Assembly (NCBI GenBank): GCA_900468625.1
Contig: UBUL01000020.1
Span: 62,001 to 126,000, forward strand
Direction of reading: 5' to 3'
Source of the DNA: Hyphomicrobiales bacterium
Lineage (GTDB): Bacteria > Pseudomonadota > Alphaproteobacteria > Rhizobiales > Rhizobiaceae
DNA: 64,000 bases
Translations under genes and position numbers: made by a program
Shown: positions 16,107 to 24,164 of the stretch, one piece after another
Layout: every line of letters starts with the position of its first letter
How positions within the stretch are numbered: position 1 is the first letter of the stretch
The notes under the pieces: generated by a model
What the model was told of the DNA's origin: nothing
The model's database searches: none
Seen by the model: the letters and a program-made list of their open reading frames with translations, nothing else

Positions 16107-16344
16107 TCCTTCAAGAGCTTCGAAAACCACTCGGCGTTAGTCACAGGGGCGGAGCCAGCACCCGGTGCTTGTGTTGCCCATACGGTCGATATAGGCGAAT
16201 TGGCTGCGGCAAGGACGGTCATACTTCCGCCGATGGCGCCGAACGTCTTCGATCGGACGCAGTTATGCCTGCAACCAGGGGGCATGTCCTGCGCGCAGCC
16301 GAGACGAGAAGTTTGCTTGCGAGAGCCTCATGCTTTTCCATTAA
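16107..16344 (-). pseudogene. possible decayed exported-protein N-terminus
   Basis: On the minus strand one frame gives EALASKLLVSAARRTCPLVAGITA and, after a frame change near 16230, FGAIGGSMTVLAAANSP then APVTNAEWFSKLLKE-stop. A basic RR followed by a hydrophobic stretch and an AWA-like cleavage region would fit the start of an exported protein, broken by a frameshift and an early stop. The only intact frame is 60 codons (16103-16285). No family was identified and this may be chance. Confidence 0.25.
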
Positions 16345-16365
16345 ATTGCGGCCGCGATACCATTA

Positions 16366-16411
16366 GTGCATTTCCAGGAAAAGTGCGTAGCGGTTTTCCG
16401 TCCGGAATGCG
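16366..16411. repeat. rhizobial palindromic intergenic repeat, type GGAAAA/GTTTTCC
   Basis: GCATTTCC ... GGAAAA-gtgcgtagcg-GTTTTCC ... GGAATGC forms a nested imperfect hairpin. I recall this sequence type as a dispersed intergenic palindrome in Rhizobium genomes. It lies just past the TetR gene and may act as its transcript end. Confidence 0.55.
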
Positions 16412-16421
16412 TTGGGAAGCT

Positions 16422-17072
16422 CTAGCGCTTGCCGAATGCGCGCAGAAAGGTCTTCGTTGCCTCTGCTGCCATGCGGTGGACCTCTTCCTCTTGAGTTGGA
16501 CGGCCGATCTGTTGGTTGATCCGCAGATCTGTTGCGAGCAGCGCCATGTACTGACGCGCAGCCAGTGCCGGATCCTCTATATCCAGATGGCCAGCCAGCG
16601 CGAGCTGCGCCAATCGAGCCGCGATGGCGGGATATTTCTTGCCCGGTCCGTATTCCTTCCAGGTCTCAAACAGTTCGGGAAATCTGCTGCCTTCGGTCTC
16701 GAGGAGCTTGCGTAGCCAGCGGCCGTTCGGATCGCAGACCGCCTTGCTCAGGAGAAGCGCTGAAAATTCGGTCATTTCCTTTTCGAGATCGATAGGCGCA
16801 ACGGGAAATGTGTCCAACACCCGAAAGAAGTCGGCGCTCGACTTCTCGGTGATCTCCGCAACCACAACCTTGAACAGATTATCCTTGTCGCCGAGTTGAT
16901 TGTACACCGTCTGACGCGACACGCCGGCTCTTGCTGCGATGGCATCGATGCTCGCCGCCGCGAACCCGTCCTCGGCAAAAACGTCTGCGGCCGCGTTCAG
17001 AATTGCCTGACGTTTGCTGGTGGCGGGCGGACTCTCTGTCTCGGAAGAAACCGCTGCGGGCGAAGTTTTCAT
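16422..17072 (-). CDS. TetR/AcrR family regulator
   Basis: A 216-residue repressor-type regulator. The N-terminal helix-turn-helix is ILNAAADVFAEDGFAAASIDAIAARAGVSRQTVYNQLGDKDNLF (about 24-67), followed by an all-helical ligand domain. The start at 17072 is taken because the family domain begins shortly after and GGTGG precedes it; the longer frame to 17177 would run across the operator. It is divergent from a Bcr/CflA exporter with a perfect inverted repeat between, so it probably represses the exporter and itself. Confidence 0.9.
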   Translation of the reverse strand: MKTSPAAVSSETESPPATSKRQAILNAAADVFAEDGFAAASIDAIAARAGVSRQTVYNQLGDKDNLFKVVVAEITEKSSADFFRVLDTFPVAPIDLEKEMTEFSALLLSKAVCDPNGRWLRKLLETEGSRFPELFETWKEYGPGKKYPAIAARLAQLALAGHLDIEDPALAARQYMALLATDLRINQQIGRPTQEEEVHRMAAEATKTFLRAFGKR

Positions 17073-17098
17073 GACACCACCATATAGGACTTGACCAA

Positions 17099-17116
17099 TT
17101 GGACAATACTGTCCAA
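17099..17116. promoter_or_regulatory. TetR-type operator between regulator and exporter
   Basis: TTGGACA-ATAC-TGTCCAA, perfect 7-base arms. It lies 27 bases upstream of the TetR start and about 150 bases before the exporter start. A half-similar TTGACCAA lies immediately left. Confidence 0.6.
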
Positions 17117-17264
17117 AATATTTTACAGGAATGACGAGCTGTGCGTTGGAACCGTCTCCGTCTTTCCACTGTCCCATCTATAATCGCCCACTCAATCCCC
17201 GTCACATGCTTTTTGTATGAGACTTTGCTTCGTCCGGGGAATGGTGTGCGGGAAAGGTTTTTCC

Positions 17265-18488
17265 GTGCAGAGCAAGGATTCCGTTTCATCCCCCGGGGCC
17301 GGCGGCTCCCACCATGCCATCGTCCTTGGCATTCTTTCAGCCGTGGGTCTCTTTGCCCTCGACATGTATCTACCCGCGTTGCCGACGATCAGTCTGGATC
17401 TTCACGCTGACAGCCATGCAGTTCAGACAAGCCTGATCTCCTTCTTCGTCGCCATGGCTGTGTCGCAGATTATCTATGGTCCACTGTCGGACATGTTTGG
17501 CCGCAAGCGGCCCCTGTATGTCGGTCTGGTGCTCTACATCCTCGGCGCGATCGGCTGCGCGCTCTCTACCGACATTGGCTGGCTAGTCGCCTTCCGTTTC
17601 ATTCAGGGCACCGGCGCCTGTGCCGGCGTCGTGATTGCCCGCGCCATCGTGCGCGACCTGCATACGGGGGCCGCCGCCGCGCAACTGATGTCGCGGCTTA
17701 TGCTGGTCTTCAGCATTTCACCCATCCTGGCGCCGCTCGCGGGCAGCATCGTGACAGTGTTCGGAAACTGGCGGCTGATCTTTTGGGCCATGGTTTTCGC
17801 CGGTGTCGTCGGCTTCGCCGCGGGCCGCTTTTTCCTTGAGGAGACCCGGTTGGTTGCGGCGCGCAATGAAAGCAGCCTCGGCGGCGCATTGAAGGCCTAT
17901 GGAACACTCCTCAAAGACCCGTACTATCTCGGTTTGGTGCTGATGGCCTCTTTCGGCATGTCGAGCTACATGATCTATGTCGCCAACTCCTCCTTCGTAC
18001 TCATCGGCCATTACGGGCTCTCTCCGACCTTTTACAGCGTGGTGTTTTCGGTGAATGCCATCGGCTTCATCGGCATGTCGCAGATGAACGGCTGGCTTGC
18101 CCGCCGGATCGGTTTGCGCAAGGTCATTCGCGGTTCGGTTTCGGGTTATGCGCTGACGATGTTGGCGCTGGCTGTGCTGATGGCCGGTGGCGTCGACCGC
18201 CTCGATATCATGGCGGCCTTCCTGTTTGCGGGCTACGCTTTCCTTGGAATGATCGTGCCGAATGCGGCGGTACTGGCGCTTGAACACCATGGCCGCATCG
18301 CTGGCACCGCCTCGGCGATGATGGGAACGGTCCAGTTCATGACATCGGCGCTGGTGGTTGGCATCGGCGGTATGTTTATGGACGGTACGGCGAGACCGAT
18401 GGTCGTCATCATCGCTATCTGTTCGGCCATCGTATTCCTCCTTTCGATCGCCGTGCTGAAGAGCAGGCAGGTGGTGGCGGCTGAGTAG
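17265..18488 (+). CDS. Bcr/CflA-family MFS drug exporter
   Basis: A 407-residue, 12-helix transporter. The first helix LFALDMYLPALPTI carries the family's conserved Asp. The loop 2-3 motif GPLSDMFGRKRP and FIQGTGACAGVVIARAIVRD in helix 4-5 identify Bcr/CflA proton antiporters (bicyclomycin, chloramphenicol, sulfathiazole). The GTG at 17265 is preferred because GGGAAAGG sits 7 bases before it; ATGs at 17217 and 17241 have no ribosome site. A TetR gene lies divergently upstream. Confidence 0.9.
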   Translation: MQSKDSVSSPGAGGSHHAIVLGILSAVGLFALDMYLPALPTISLDLHADSHAVQTSLISFFVAMAVSQIIYGPLSDMFGRKRPLYVGLVLYILGAIGCALSTDIGWLVAFRFIQGTGACAGVVIARAIVRDLHTGAAAAQLMSRLMLVFSISPILAPLAGSIVTVFGNWRLIFWAMVFAGVVGFAAGRFFLEETRLVAARNESSLGGALKAYGTLLKDPYYLGLVLMASFGMSSYMIYVANSSFVLIGHYGLSPTFYSVVFSVNAIGFIGMSQMNGWLARRIGLRKVIRGSVSGYALTMLALAVLMAGGVDRLDIMAAFLFAGYAFLGMIVPNAAVLALEHHGRIAGTASAMMGTVQFMTSALVVGIGGMFMDGTARPMVVIIAICSAIVFLLSIAVLKSRQVVAAE

Positions 18489-18522
18489 ATCTTGCTGCCG
18501 CAGATGGCAGTGGCCTGTGCGG

Positions 18523-18555
18523 CCGCTCGCACCGAAGCCTCTTCGGCGCGAGCGG
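18523..18555. terminator. strong hairpin between convergent exporter and aldo/keto reductase
   Basis: CCGCTCGCaCCGAAG and CTTCGGcGCGAGCGG pair over 15 positions with one mismatch and a 3-base loop. No long T run. It sits 35 bases after the MFS stop and 50 bases after the reductase stop on the other strand, so it can serve both. Confidence 0.6.
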
Positions 18556-18604
18556 AGTGCCCTTCGGGGCGGCTCCAAAATTTTCGGATAGCGGAGCTTC
18601 GCGC

Positions 18605-19558
18605 CTACATCTCTTTTTCCCACCAGCCGCGGGTGTTCACCTCAGTGGCGTCAGCGAGGGCTTCCAATTCTGCAATGTCGCCGCCCGTGAGGGTGATGCC
18701 GGTGGCTCGGACGAGACCATCGACGTGGTGGGGTTTGGTGACGCCGACGATCGGCCTTGTGCCTTTGGCAATGGCCCACGCCATCGCGACATCGGGAGCT
18801 GCCGCCCCGCGGCTCTGGCCGATCGAGGCGAGCTTGTCCGTCAGCGCCTTTAGCCGAGGTAGCATGCCGTTGTAAGCCTCCGCCCGGCTGCTTCCTTCAG
18901 GTAGCGGGTTCTCCGGACTGTACTTGCCGGTCAGGGCGCCCTGTTCAAGCACCATATACGCGAAGAATGGGATACCTTGGTTGCGGGCGTAGTCCAGAAT
19001 GCCAGCTTGCTCGGAGCTGCGGTAGAGCAGACTGTAGTGGTTCTGGATGGCCTCGACCCGGAAGCCTGCTTCCCCGAGGATCTGGTTGGCAAGCTTGATT
19101 TCGCTCAGGTTGTGATTCGAGACGCCGACATGTTTGACCTTTCCACTTTTCAGCAACGCAATCAGATGTGGGGTCCAGCGCGCCACGTCGGCTGGATTGT
19201 GAATCCAATAGAGGTCGACATAGTCGGCGCCGAGGCGTGTCAGGCTCTGCTCCAGCATGTCCGCTACCGGATTATCGCCGGTCCCCGCCGCCTGTGGGGT
19301 GAACTTCGTGGAGAGCTGGTAGTTACCCCGGGCATAGCGCTGCAGTACTTCCCCGAGGACGGTTTCTGAATGGCCCATGCCATACACCATGGCGGTATCC
19401 CACAGGGTGAGGCCGGCCGCATGCGCCTTTTCCGCGACCTCTTCCAGGTCAGCCTGAGTGATCCTGCTGCCGAAGTAGCCGTTGCCACTCGCGCCGCTAT
19501 CGCCCCAGGCCCAAGTCCCCAGTGCGACCGTGGGGATCTTTAAATTATGGATTGTCAT
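18605..19558 (-). CDS. aldo/keto reductase
   Basis: A 317-residue TIM-barrel NADPH reductase. The catalytic tetrad is complete: Asp54, Tyr59, Lys85 and His120 (LYWIH). The cofactor pocket VGVTKPHHVDGL near 276 corresponds to the family IPG-x-K/R loop. It reduces aldehydes or ketones; the true substrate is unknown. AGGGAGCC precedes the ATG. It is divergent from an AraC regulator with an AraC_N domain, an arrangement like E. coli yqhC-yqhD/dkgA, where the regulator turns on reductases against reactive aldehydes. Confidence 0.94.
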   Translation of the reverse strand: MTIHNLKIPTVALGTWAWGDSGASGNGYFGSRITQADLEEVAEKAHAAGLTLWDTAMVYGMGHSETVLGEVLQRYARGNYQLSTKFTPQAAGTGDNPVADMLEQSLTRLGADYVDLYWIHNPADVARWTPHLIALLKSGKVKHVGVSNHNLSEIKLANQILGEAGFRVEAIQNHYSLLYRSSEQAGILDYARNQGIPFFAYMVLEQGALTGKYSPENPLPEGSSRAEAYNGMLPRLKALTDKLASIGQSRGAAAPDVAMAWAIAKGTRPIVGVTKPHHVDGLVRATGITLTGGDIAELEALADATEVNTRGWWEKEM

Positions 19559-19730
19559 ATTGGCTCCCTACTTGTTCTGCTGTCAGGTTCGTTGTGACCC
19601 GGACCGCAGACATTATGAGGGGCCGCGGCGCCGCGCCGTTAGCCCGATGGGCCGGAATTGCTGCCCAATCCTCCAGAAGCCGCGCGGATCCGCCTTGCTG
19701 CCCCTCCGCTTGCGTGCAATGGTCCGGTTT

Positions 19731-20627
19731 ATGGAAACACTGACCGAAATCTCTGCGGTAATTGCCCAGCACGTGTCGAAGGACGGTTTCCAGGCTACTC
19801 CCATCGAACGGATGACGCTTGCTCGATCCTCCACAGTGACGATGCCGATGCCGAATGTATACCGGCCGCAACTATGCCTTGTCGCACAGGGGCAAAAGGA
19901 CGTGACGCTGGGCGACCGCGTGTTCAGATATGCGCCGGGCCGTTATGGGATCGTCACTTACGACCTGCCGGTGACGGGACAGGTGGTCGAGGCGACGCCC
20001 GACAAGCCTTATTTATGCCTGTTCCTCGATTTCGATCCAGGCATGCTGGGACAGTTGGCGTTGCACGTGCCGCCGCCGGCGGGAGCGCCTTCTCGGCCCA
20101 TCGGCAAGACGGTGTCTGACGCCAGCGCCAGTCTGCTCGATGCGGTGCTGCGCCTGCTGCAGCTGCTCGACGATCCCGCAGCGTTGCCCGTACTCGGACC
20201 GCTTGTCGAACAGGAAATTCTCTATCGTCTGCTCGCCGGCCCGGATGGTGCCAGGATGCGCCAGATCACCTCCAGCCAGGGGCGGGTGGCCCAGGTCGGC
20301 CGCGCCATCGCGTGGATCGGGCAGAACTTCCGGGAACGGTTCAGCATCGAGCGGCTTGCCGCGGAAGTTGGCATGAGTCCGTCGAGCCTGCACGAGCATT
20401 TTCGTGCCGTGACGGCGATGACGCCGCTGCAATTCCAGAAGCAGCTAAGGCTCCAGGACGCGCGCAGCCTGATGCTGGTCCAGGACATCGATGCTACGAC
20501 TGCCGCCTTCCGTGTGGGTTACGAAAGCCCGTCGCAGTTTACTCGCGAATATCGCCGTCACTTTGGGGAACCGCCCGCGCGCGATATAGCCCGCTTACGG
20601 GCTTCGGGCTTGGCAGTTGTAGCTTGA
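19731..20627 (+). CDS. AraC family regulator with AraC_N (cupin) domain
   Basis: A 298-residue regulator. The N-terminal half (PQLCLVAQGQKDVTLGDRVFRYAPGRY ... LFLDFDPG) is the AraC_N cupin-like sensor of the YqhC group. The C-terminal 100 residues hold two helix-turn-helix units (FSIERLAAEVGMSPSSLHEHF and TAAFRVGYESPSQFTREYRRHFG). ATG codons at 19719 and 19731 are both possible; neither has a clear ribosome site, and the longer frame to 19482 would enter the divergent reductase gene. Likely activator of that reductase. Confidence 0.88.
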   Translation: METLTEISAVIAQHVSKDGFQATPIERMTLARSSTVTMPMPNVYRPQLCLVAQGQKDVTLGDRVFRYAPGRYGIVTYDLPVTGQVVEATPDKPYLCLFLDFDPGMLGQLALHVPPPAGAPSRPIGKTVSDASASLLDAVLRLLQLLDDPAALPVLGPLVEQEILYRLLAGPDGARMRQITSSQGRVAQVGRAIAWIGQNFRERFSIERLAAEVGMSPSSLHEHFRAVTAMTPLQFQKQLRLQDARSLMLVQDIDATTAAFRVGYESPSQFTREYRRHFGEPPARDIARLRASGLAVVA

Positions 20628-20748
20628 GTTCAGCTTGTTTGCTCAGGAAGCGTGTCAGCTCTTTGCGTCAGGGGCTACGATGAATGCCCGCATGCATCGA
20701 ATACTGACGGTTGCCCTGTGGCCGGCATGGCGGCTCACCTTCTTTCAA

Positions 20749-21864
20749 TCAATTTGCCTTGGCAAAACGCTCGATGCAAAAGTCCTCCAACGGGATATCC
20801 GTTTTTCCTGTCGCCATTATTTCGGCCATGACGTCGCCAACACCCGGTCCGAGCTGGAAGCCGTGGCCCGAAAAGCCGAATGCATGGAAGAGCCCCGCCG
20901 CCGTCGATGACGGCCCCATCACCGGCAGACCATCATCGACGTAGCCCTCGCAACCCGACCATGTGCGTATCACTGCAACGTTTTTCAGCGCCGGTAAAAT
21001 CGGCAGCAGCGAACGTAGCTGACCGGATAGGCGAGCCGGGTCTGCCTTGGCATATCCGGTATCGAGTGAAACGTCGGTGCGCTCGGCGCCGCCACCGAAG
21101 ACGATGTTGCCCCGTTCCACCTGCCGCAGGTAACCGCCGCCGTGATCATGCGCCCAGACGCCGACCACCGGCAGAATACGATGGGGGAGAGGTTCGGTCA
21201 CGCCCATTTGCGGACCTCTGGCAGTAATCGGAACCGTCTCTCCAAACAGGGCGGCGACACGCGCACCCCAGGCACCCGTCGCGTTCAGCAACATCGAGGC
21301 GTCATGCGAGCCTTTCGACGTTTCGACCTGAAATCCGTAGTCACGTTTTCTGATCGCTCCGATGACGACATTTTCGACGATGTCGGCCCCCAGTTTTCGG
21401 GCGGCGTTCGCGAAGGCTGGCGCAATAAGACGCGGGTTGCCGCTTCCATCGTTCGGGGAAAAGGATGCGGCAATCGCGTCGGGGCCGAGACCGGGAAAAC
21501 GCGACTGTACTTCCTTCGTGGTCAGCTCTTCCAGCTCCAGTCCCCATGGCCGAGCGTCCTTGATGAAGGATCGCATCGCCTCAAGTCCTTCCTGGCTGAA
21601 GACCAGCCGCAGATGGCCGGTGGCGCGGAATTCCACGTCACGTCCGAGCATGGCCTCGGCCTGTCCCCACAGGGCAAGCGAGCGGTGAGCAAGCGGCAAT
21701 TGCGGAATATATCGGCCGCTTCGCCTGATATTGCCGAATGATGCCACCGTGGCACCGCTGCCGACCCGATTGCGTTCGATAAGCGTCACGCGGACGCCGC
21801 GCCGGGCGAGGAAAAAGGCGGAAGCGGCTCCCATGAGCCCGCCGCCCAGCACGATAGCGTCCAT
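20749..21864 (-). CDS. FAD-dependent D-amino-acid-oxidase-fold subunit (HcnC/OoxB-like)
   Basis: A 371-residue DAO-family flavoprotein: the FAD-binding GGGLMGAASAFFLARRG begins at about residue 7, and the C-terminal CEGYVDDGLPVMGPSS ... FGFSGHGFQLGPGVG is the usual FAD-binding end. The ATG at 21864 has TGGAG 7 bases upstream. It is divergent from hyuA-hyuB and the 2Fe-2S and pyridine-nucleotide-type flavoprotein genes. Together these three parts match the hydrogen cyanide synthase / octopine-nopaline oxidase layout, in which this subunit oxidises the C-N bond of an amino compound. Confidence 0.88.
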   Translation of the reverse strand: MDAIVLGGGLMGAASAFFLARRGVRVTLIERNRVGSGATVASFGNIRRSGRYIPQLPLAHRSLALWGQAEAMLGRDVEFRATGHLRLVFSQEGLEAMRSFIKDARPWGLELEELTTKEVQSRFPGLGPDAIAASFSPNDGSGNPRLIAPAFANAARKLGADIVENVVIGAIRKRDYGFQVETSKGSHDASMLLNATGAWGARVAALFGETVPITARGPQMGVTEPLPHRILPVVGVWAHDHGGGYLRQVERGNIVFGGGAERTDVSLDTGYAKADPARLSGQLRSLLPILPALKNVAVIRTWSGCEGYVDDGLPVMGPSSTAAGLFHAFGFSGHGFQLGPGVGDVMAEIMATGKTDIPLEDFCIERFAKAN

Positions 21865-21943
21865 CGAGGATCTCCAGAGGCTGAAAATAATCTCCACCTT
21901 GTCCGAGCCGGCTTGGCGTTGTCAAAGTCGGGATCAGCCTGTG

Positions 21944-21964
21944 CCCATAAGTCCGGCCTATGGG
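21944..21964. promoter_or_regulatory. degenerate OccR-like palindrome, site 1
   Basis: CCCATAAGTCC and GGCCTATGGG form an imperfect palindrome around CCGG, a weaker copy of the site 37 bases to the right (centre to centre). Compared with ATAA-N7-TTAT it has CTAT for the right half-site. Confidence 0.45.
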
Positions 21965-21982
21965 TTTTGCCGAACGCCAGAG

Positions 21983-21999
21983 CATAAGCCCGGCTTATG
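21983..21999. promoter_or_regulatory. LysR-type operator ATAA-N7-TTAT, site 2
   Basis: CATAAGCC-C-GGCTTATG is a palindrome with perfect 8-base arms. It contains T-N11-A and the ATAA-N7-TTAT motif known for OccR of octopine catabolism. It lies 78 bases before hyuA and about 119 bases before the divergent oxidase gene. The LysR gene at 27872-28780 is the obvious candidate binder. Confidence 0.55.
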
Positions 22000-22076
22000 A
22001 CCTTTGGCGTTTTCGCTCTTGGACCTTAGCGGCCCGTCCATGCCAGTTTCGGGACAGGCAAAGGAAAGGAACGGAT

Positions 22077-24158
22077 ATGGCAGACGCAACAGGGCATGTT
22101 CGAGCGGCCTCGCAGCAGGATTGGAAGATCGGTGTCGATATCGGCGGCACGTTCATCGATTTCTGCGCGCTGGAAAGCCGCTCCGGTCGCGTCGCTTCTC
22201 TGAAGGTGCTGACGACGCCCGATAATCCGGGTGCGGAGTTGATGACCGGGCTTTCCCTGCTTGCCGAGCGCGAGGGGTTGCAGCCGGAGGCCATTAGTCG
22301 CTTCGTTCACGGCACCACGGTCGGCATCAATACCGTCATCCAGCGGCGCGGCGTGTCGCTCGCCCTCATGACGAATGCCGGTTTCGAGGATGTCATCGAA
22401 CTCGCCCGGCTGAAAATGCCTGACGTCTATTCTCTTTTCTGCTCGCGGCCGGAACAGCTCATCGCACGCGACATGATCTTCGGCATTTCCGCGCGCTTGC
22501 GGGCGGATGGCAGCGAAGCGCAGGCGCCGGACATGAAAGCGGTTGCTGCGGCCGTGGCGGTCGCAAGGGCCAAGGGAGCGGCCGGCATCATCATATCCTT
22601 TCTGCATTCCTGGCGGGACGATGCCCAGGAAACCGCCGTCAAGAACGAAATCGAAAAACTCGCACCCGATCTCTTCGTCTTCACATCCTCGGAAGTGTGG
22701 CCGGTCATTCGCGAATATGAGCGGACGACGACCGCGATCCTCAACGGTTATGTCCATCCGCGGGTTTCGGGTTACCTGACGGCTCTCGAAGACAAGCTCG
22801 CATCGCACGGAGTGAAGGCGCCGGCCCTGCTGACGAAATCGAATGGCGGCGTGATGAATGCGGCGGAAGGAAAGCGTTCCTGCGTCCAGATGCTGCTTTC
22901 CGGCACGGCCTCAGGCGTGATCGGCGCCGCCTGGCTGGCGCGTCTCGCCGGTGAGAAACATGTCCTCACCCTCGACATCGGCGGCACCTCGGCGGACTTC
23001 GCATTGATCATCGACGGCGAGCCGCAATTCGGCACGGGCGAACTGATCGGCGAGTTTCCGCTTCACATTCCTTCGGTTTCCGTCAGCTCCATCGGCATCG
23101 GCGGAGGCTCCATTGCCAGCATCGACGCCCATGGCGTCTTGCGGGTGGGGCCGGAATCGGCCGGTTCGACACCGGGTCCCGCCTGTTACGGCCGGGGCGG
23201 CACGCAAGCGACCGTGACCGATGCCATGGCCGTCTGCGGCTGGCTCGGACATAGCGAAATGGCCTACGGTCAGTTGCGGATCGATGTCGGGCTGGCGCGC
23301 GCAGCCGTCGCAAAGCTTACCGATCGTATCGGGCGCTCGGTTGAAGAGGTGTCGCAGGCCATTCTCGATATCGCGATCTCGGAGATGTTCGTCGAGGTGG
23401 AAAAGCTGGCATCGCGGGCCGGGGTCGACCTGCGGGAGTTTACCCTCATGCCGTTCGGCGGTGGCGGCCCCATGCTAGGCGCCTTTTTGGCTCGCGAATT
23501 CCGTATGGCGAAGGTCATCGGGCCGCCGCGTCCGGGCGTGGTATCGGCCCTCGGCGGTCTGGTCGCGGATCTGCGCGGCGACTTCATTAAGACGGTTTTC
23601 ACGCACCTGTCGTCGGAGGCGGTGCCGTTGCTGCGGGCTTGTTCCGAGGCGCTTGCCAACGAGGGACGGAGCTGGCTCGTCAAGCAGGGGCACGAAGGGT
23701 CTGCCGAATTGCGGATTTTCGCCGACATGCGCTATGTCGGCCAAAGCTTTGAAATCGAGGTTCCGCTGCAGGCGGCTTGGGTGGCGGAAGGCAATCTCGC
23801 CGCAATGGGAGAGGCTTTCCACGCCATGCACGCCCGCCTCTATGATTTTGCCGACCCGGAGGGCGGGATCGAGATCGTCAATCTCCGTCTGTCCGCTATC
23901 GGTGCCGGACCGACGCTGAAAACAACTGCCGGCCTGGAAGAGCGTGCCGGCATGGCCGAACCGGAACGAGAAATACCGGTCTATACTGGCACGGCGTTCG
24001 AATGGATCGGACTATATCGGCGGGACCAGCTGCATCCGGGCGGGCGCTTCAGCGGCCCCGCCGTCGTAGCCCAGGACGATACGACCTTCGCCATTCCGGC
24101 GGGTACGCAGGTAACGATCGATCGCCACCTCAACCTTCATCTCACCTTTTCGGAGTAG
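22077..24158 (+). CDS. hyuA: hydantoinase/oxoprolinase A subunit
   Basis: A 693-residue ATP-dependent hydantoinase/5-oxoprolinase A subunit. The actin-like ATPase motifs are IGVDIGGTFIDFCAL near the start and HVLTLDIGGTSADFALI near 305; the N-terminal Hydant_A_N region has FVHGTTVGINTVIQRRG. The C-terminal part carries LMPFGGGGPM. Such enzymes split a cyclic amide (hydantoin, N-methylhydantoin or 5-oxoproline) with ATP. AAAGGAAC lies just before the ATG at 22077. It heads an operon hyuA-hyuB-2Fe-2S-flavoprotein with gaps of 6 bases or overlaps. Confidence 0.93.
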   Translation: MADATGHVRAASQQDWKIGVDIGGTFIDFCALESRSGRVASLKVLTTPDNPGAELMTGLSLLAEREGLQPEAISRFVHGTTVGINTVIQRRGVSLALMTNAGFEDVIELARLKMPDVYSLFCSRPEQLIARDMIFGISARLRADGSEAQAPDMKAVAAAVAVARAKGAAGIIISFLHSWRDDAQETAVKNEIEKLAPDLFVFTSSEVWPVIREYERTTTAILNGYVHPRVSGYLTALEDKLASHGVKAPALLTKSNGGVMNAAEGKRSCVQMLLSGTASGVIGAAWLARLAGEKHVLTLDIGGTSADFALIIDGEPQFGTGELIGEFPLHIPSVSVSSIGIGGGSIASIDAHGVLRVGPESAGSTPGPACYGRGGTQATVTDAMAVCGWLGHSEMAYGQLRIDVGLARAAVAKLTDRIGRSVEEVSQAILDIAISEMFVEVEKLASRAGVDLREFTLMPFGGGGPMLGAFLAREFRMAKVIGPPRPGVVSALGGLVADLRGDFIKTVFTHLSSEAVPLLRACSEALANEGRSWLVKQGHEGSAELRIFADMRYVGQSFEIEVPLQAAWVAEGNLAAMGEAFHAMHARLYDFADPEGGIEIVNLRLSAIGAGPTLKTTAGLEERAGMAEPEREIPVYTGTAFEWIGLYRRDQLHPGGRFSGPAVVAQDDTTFAIPAGTQVTIDRHLNLHLTFSE

Positions 24159-24164
24159 TGGCCC

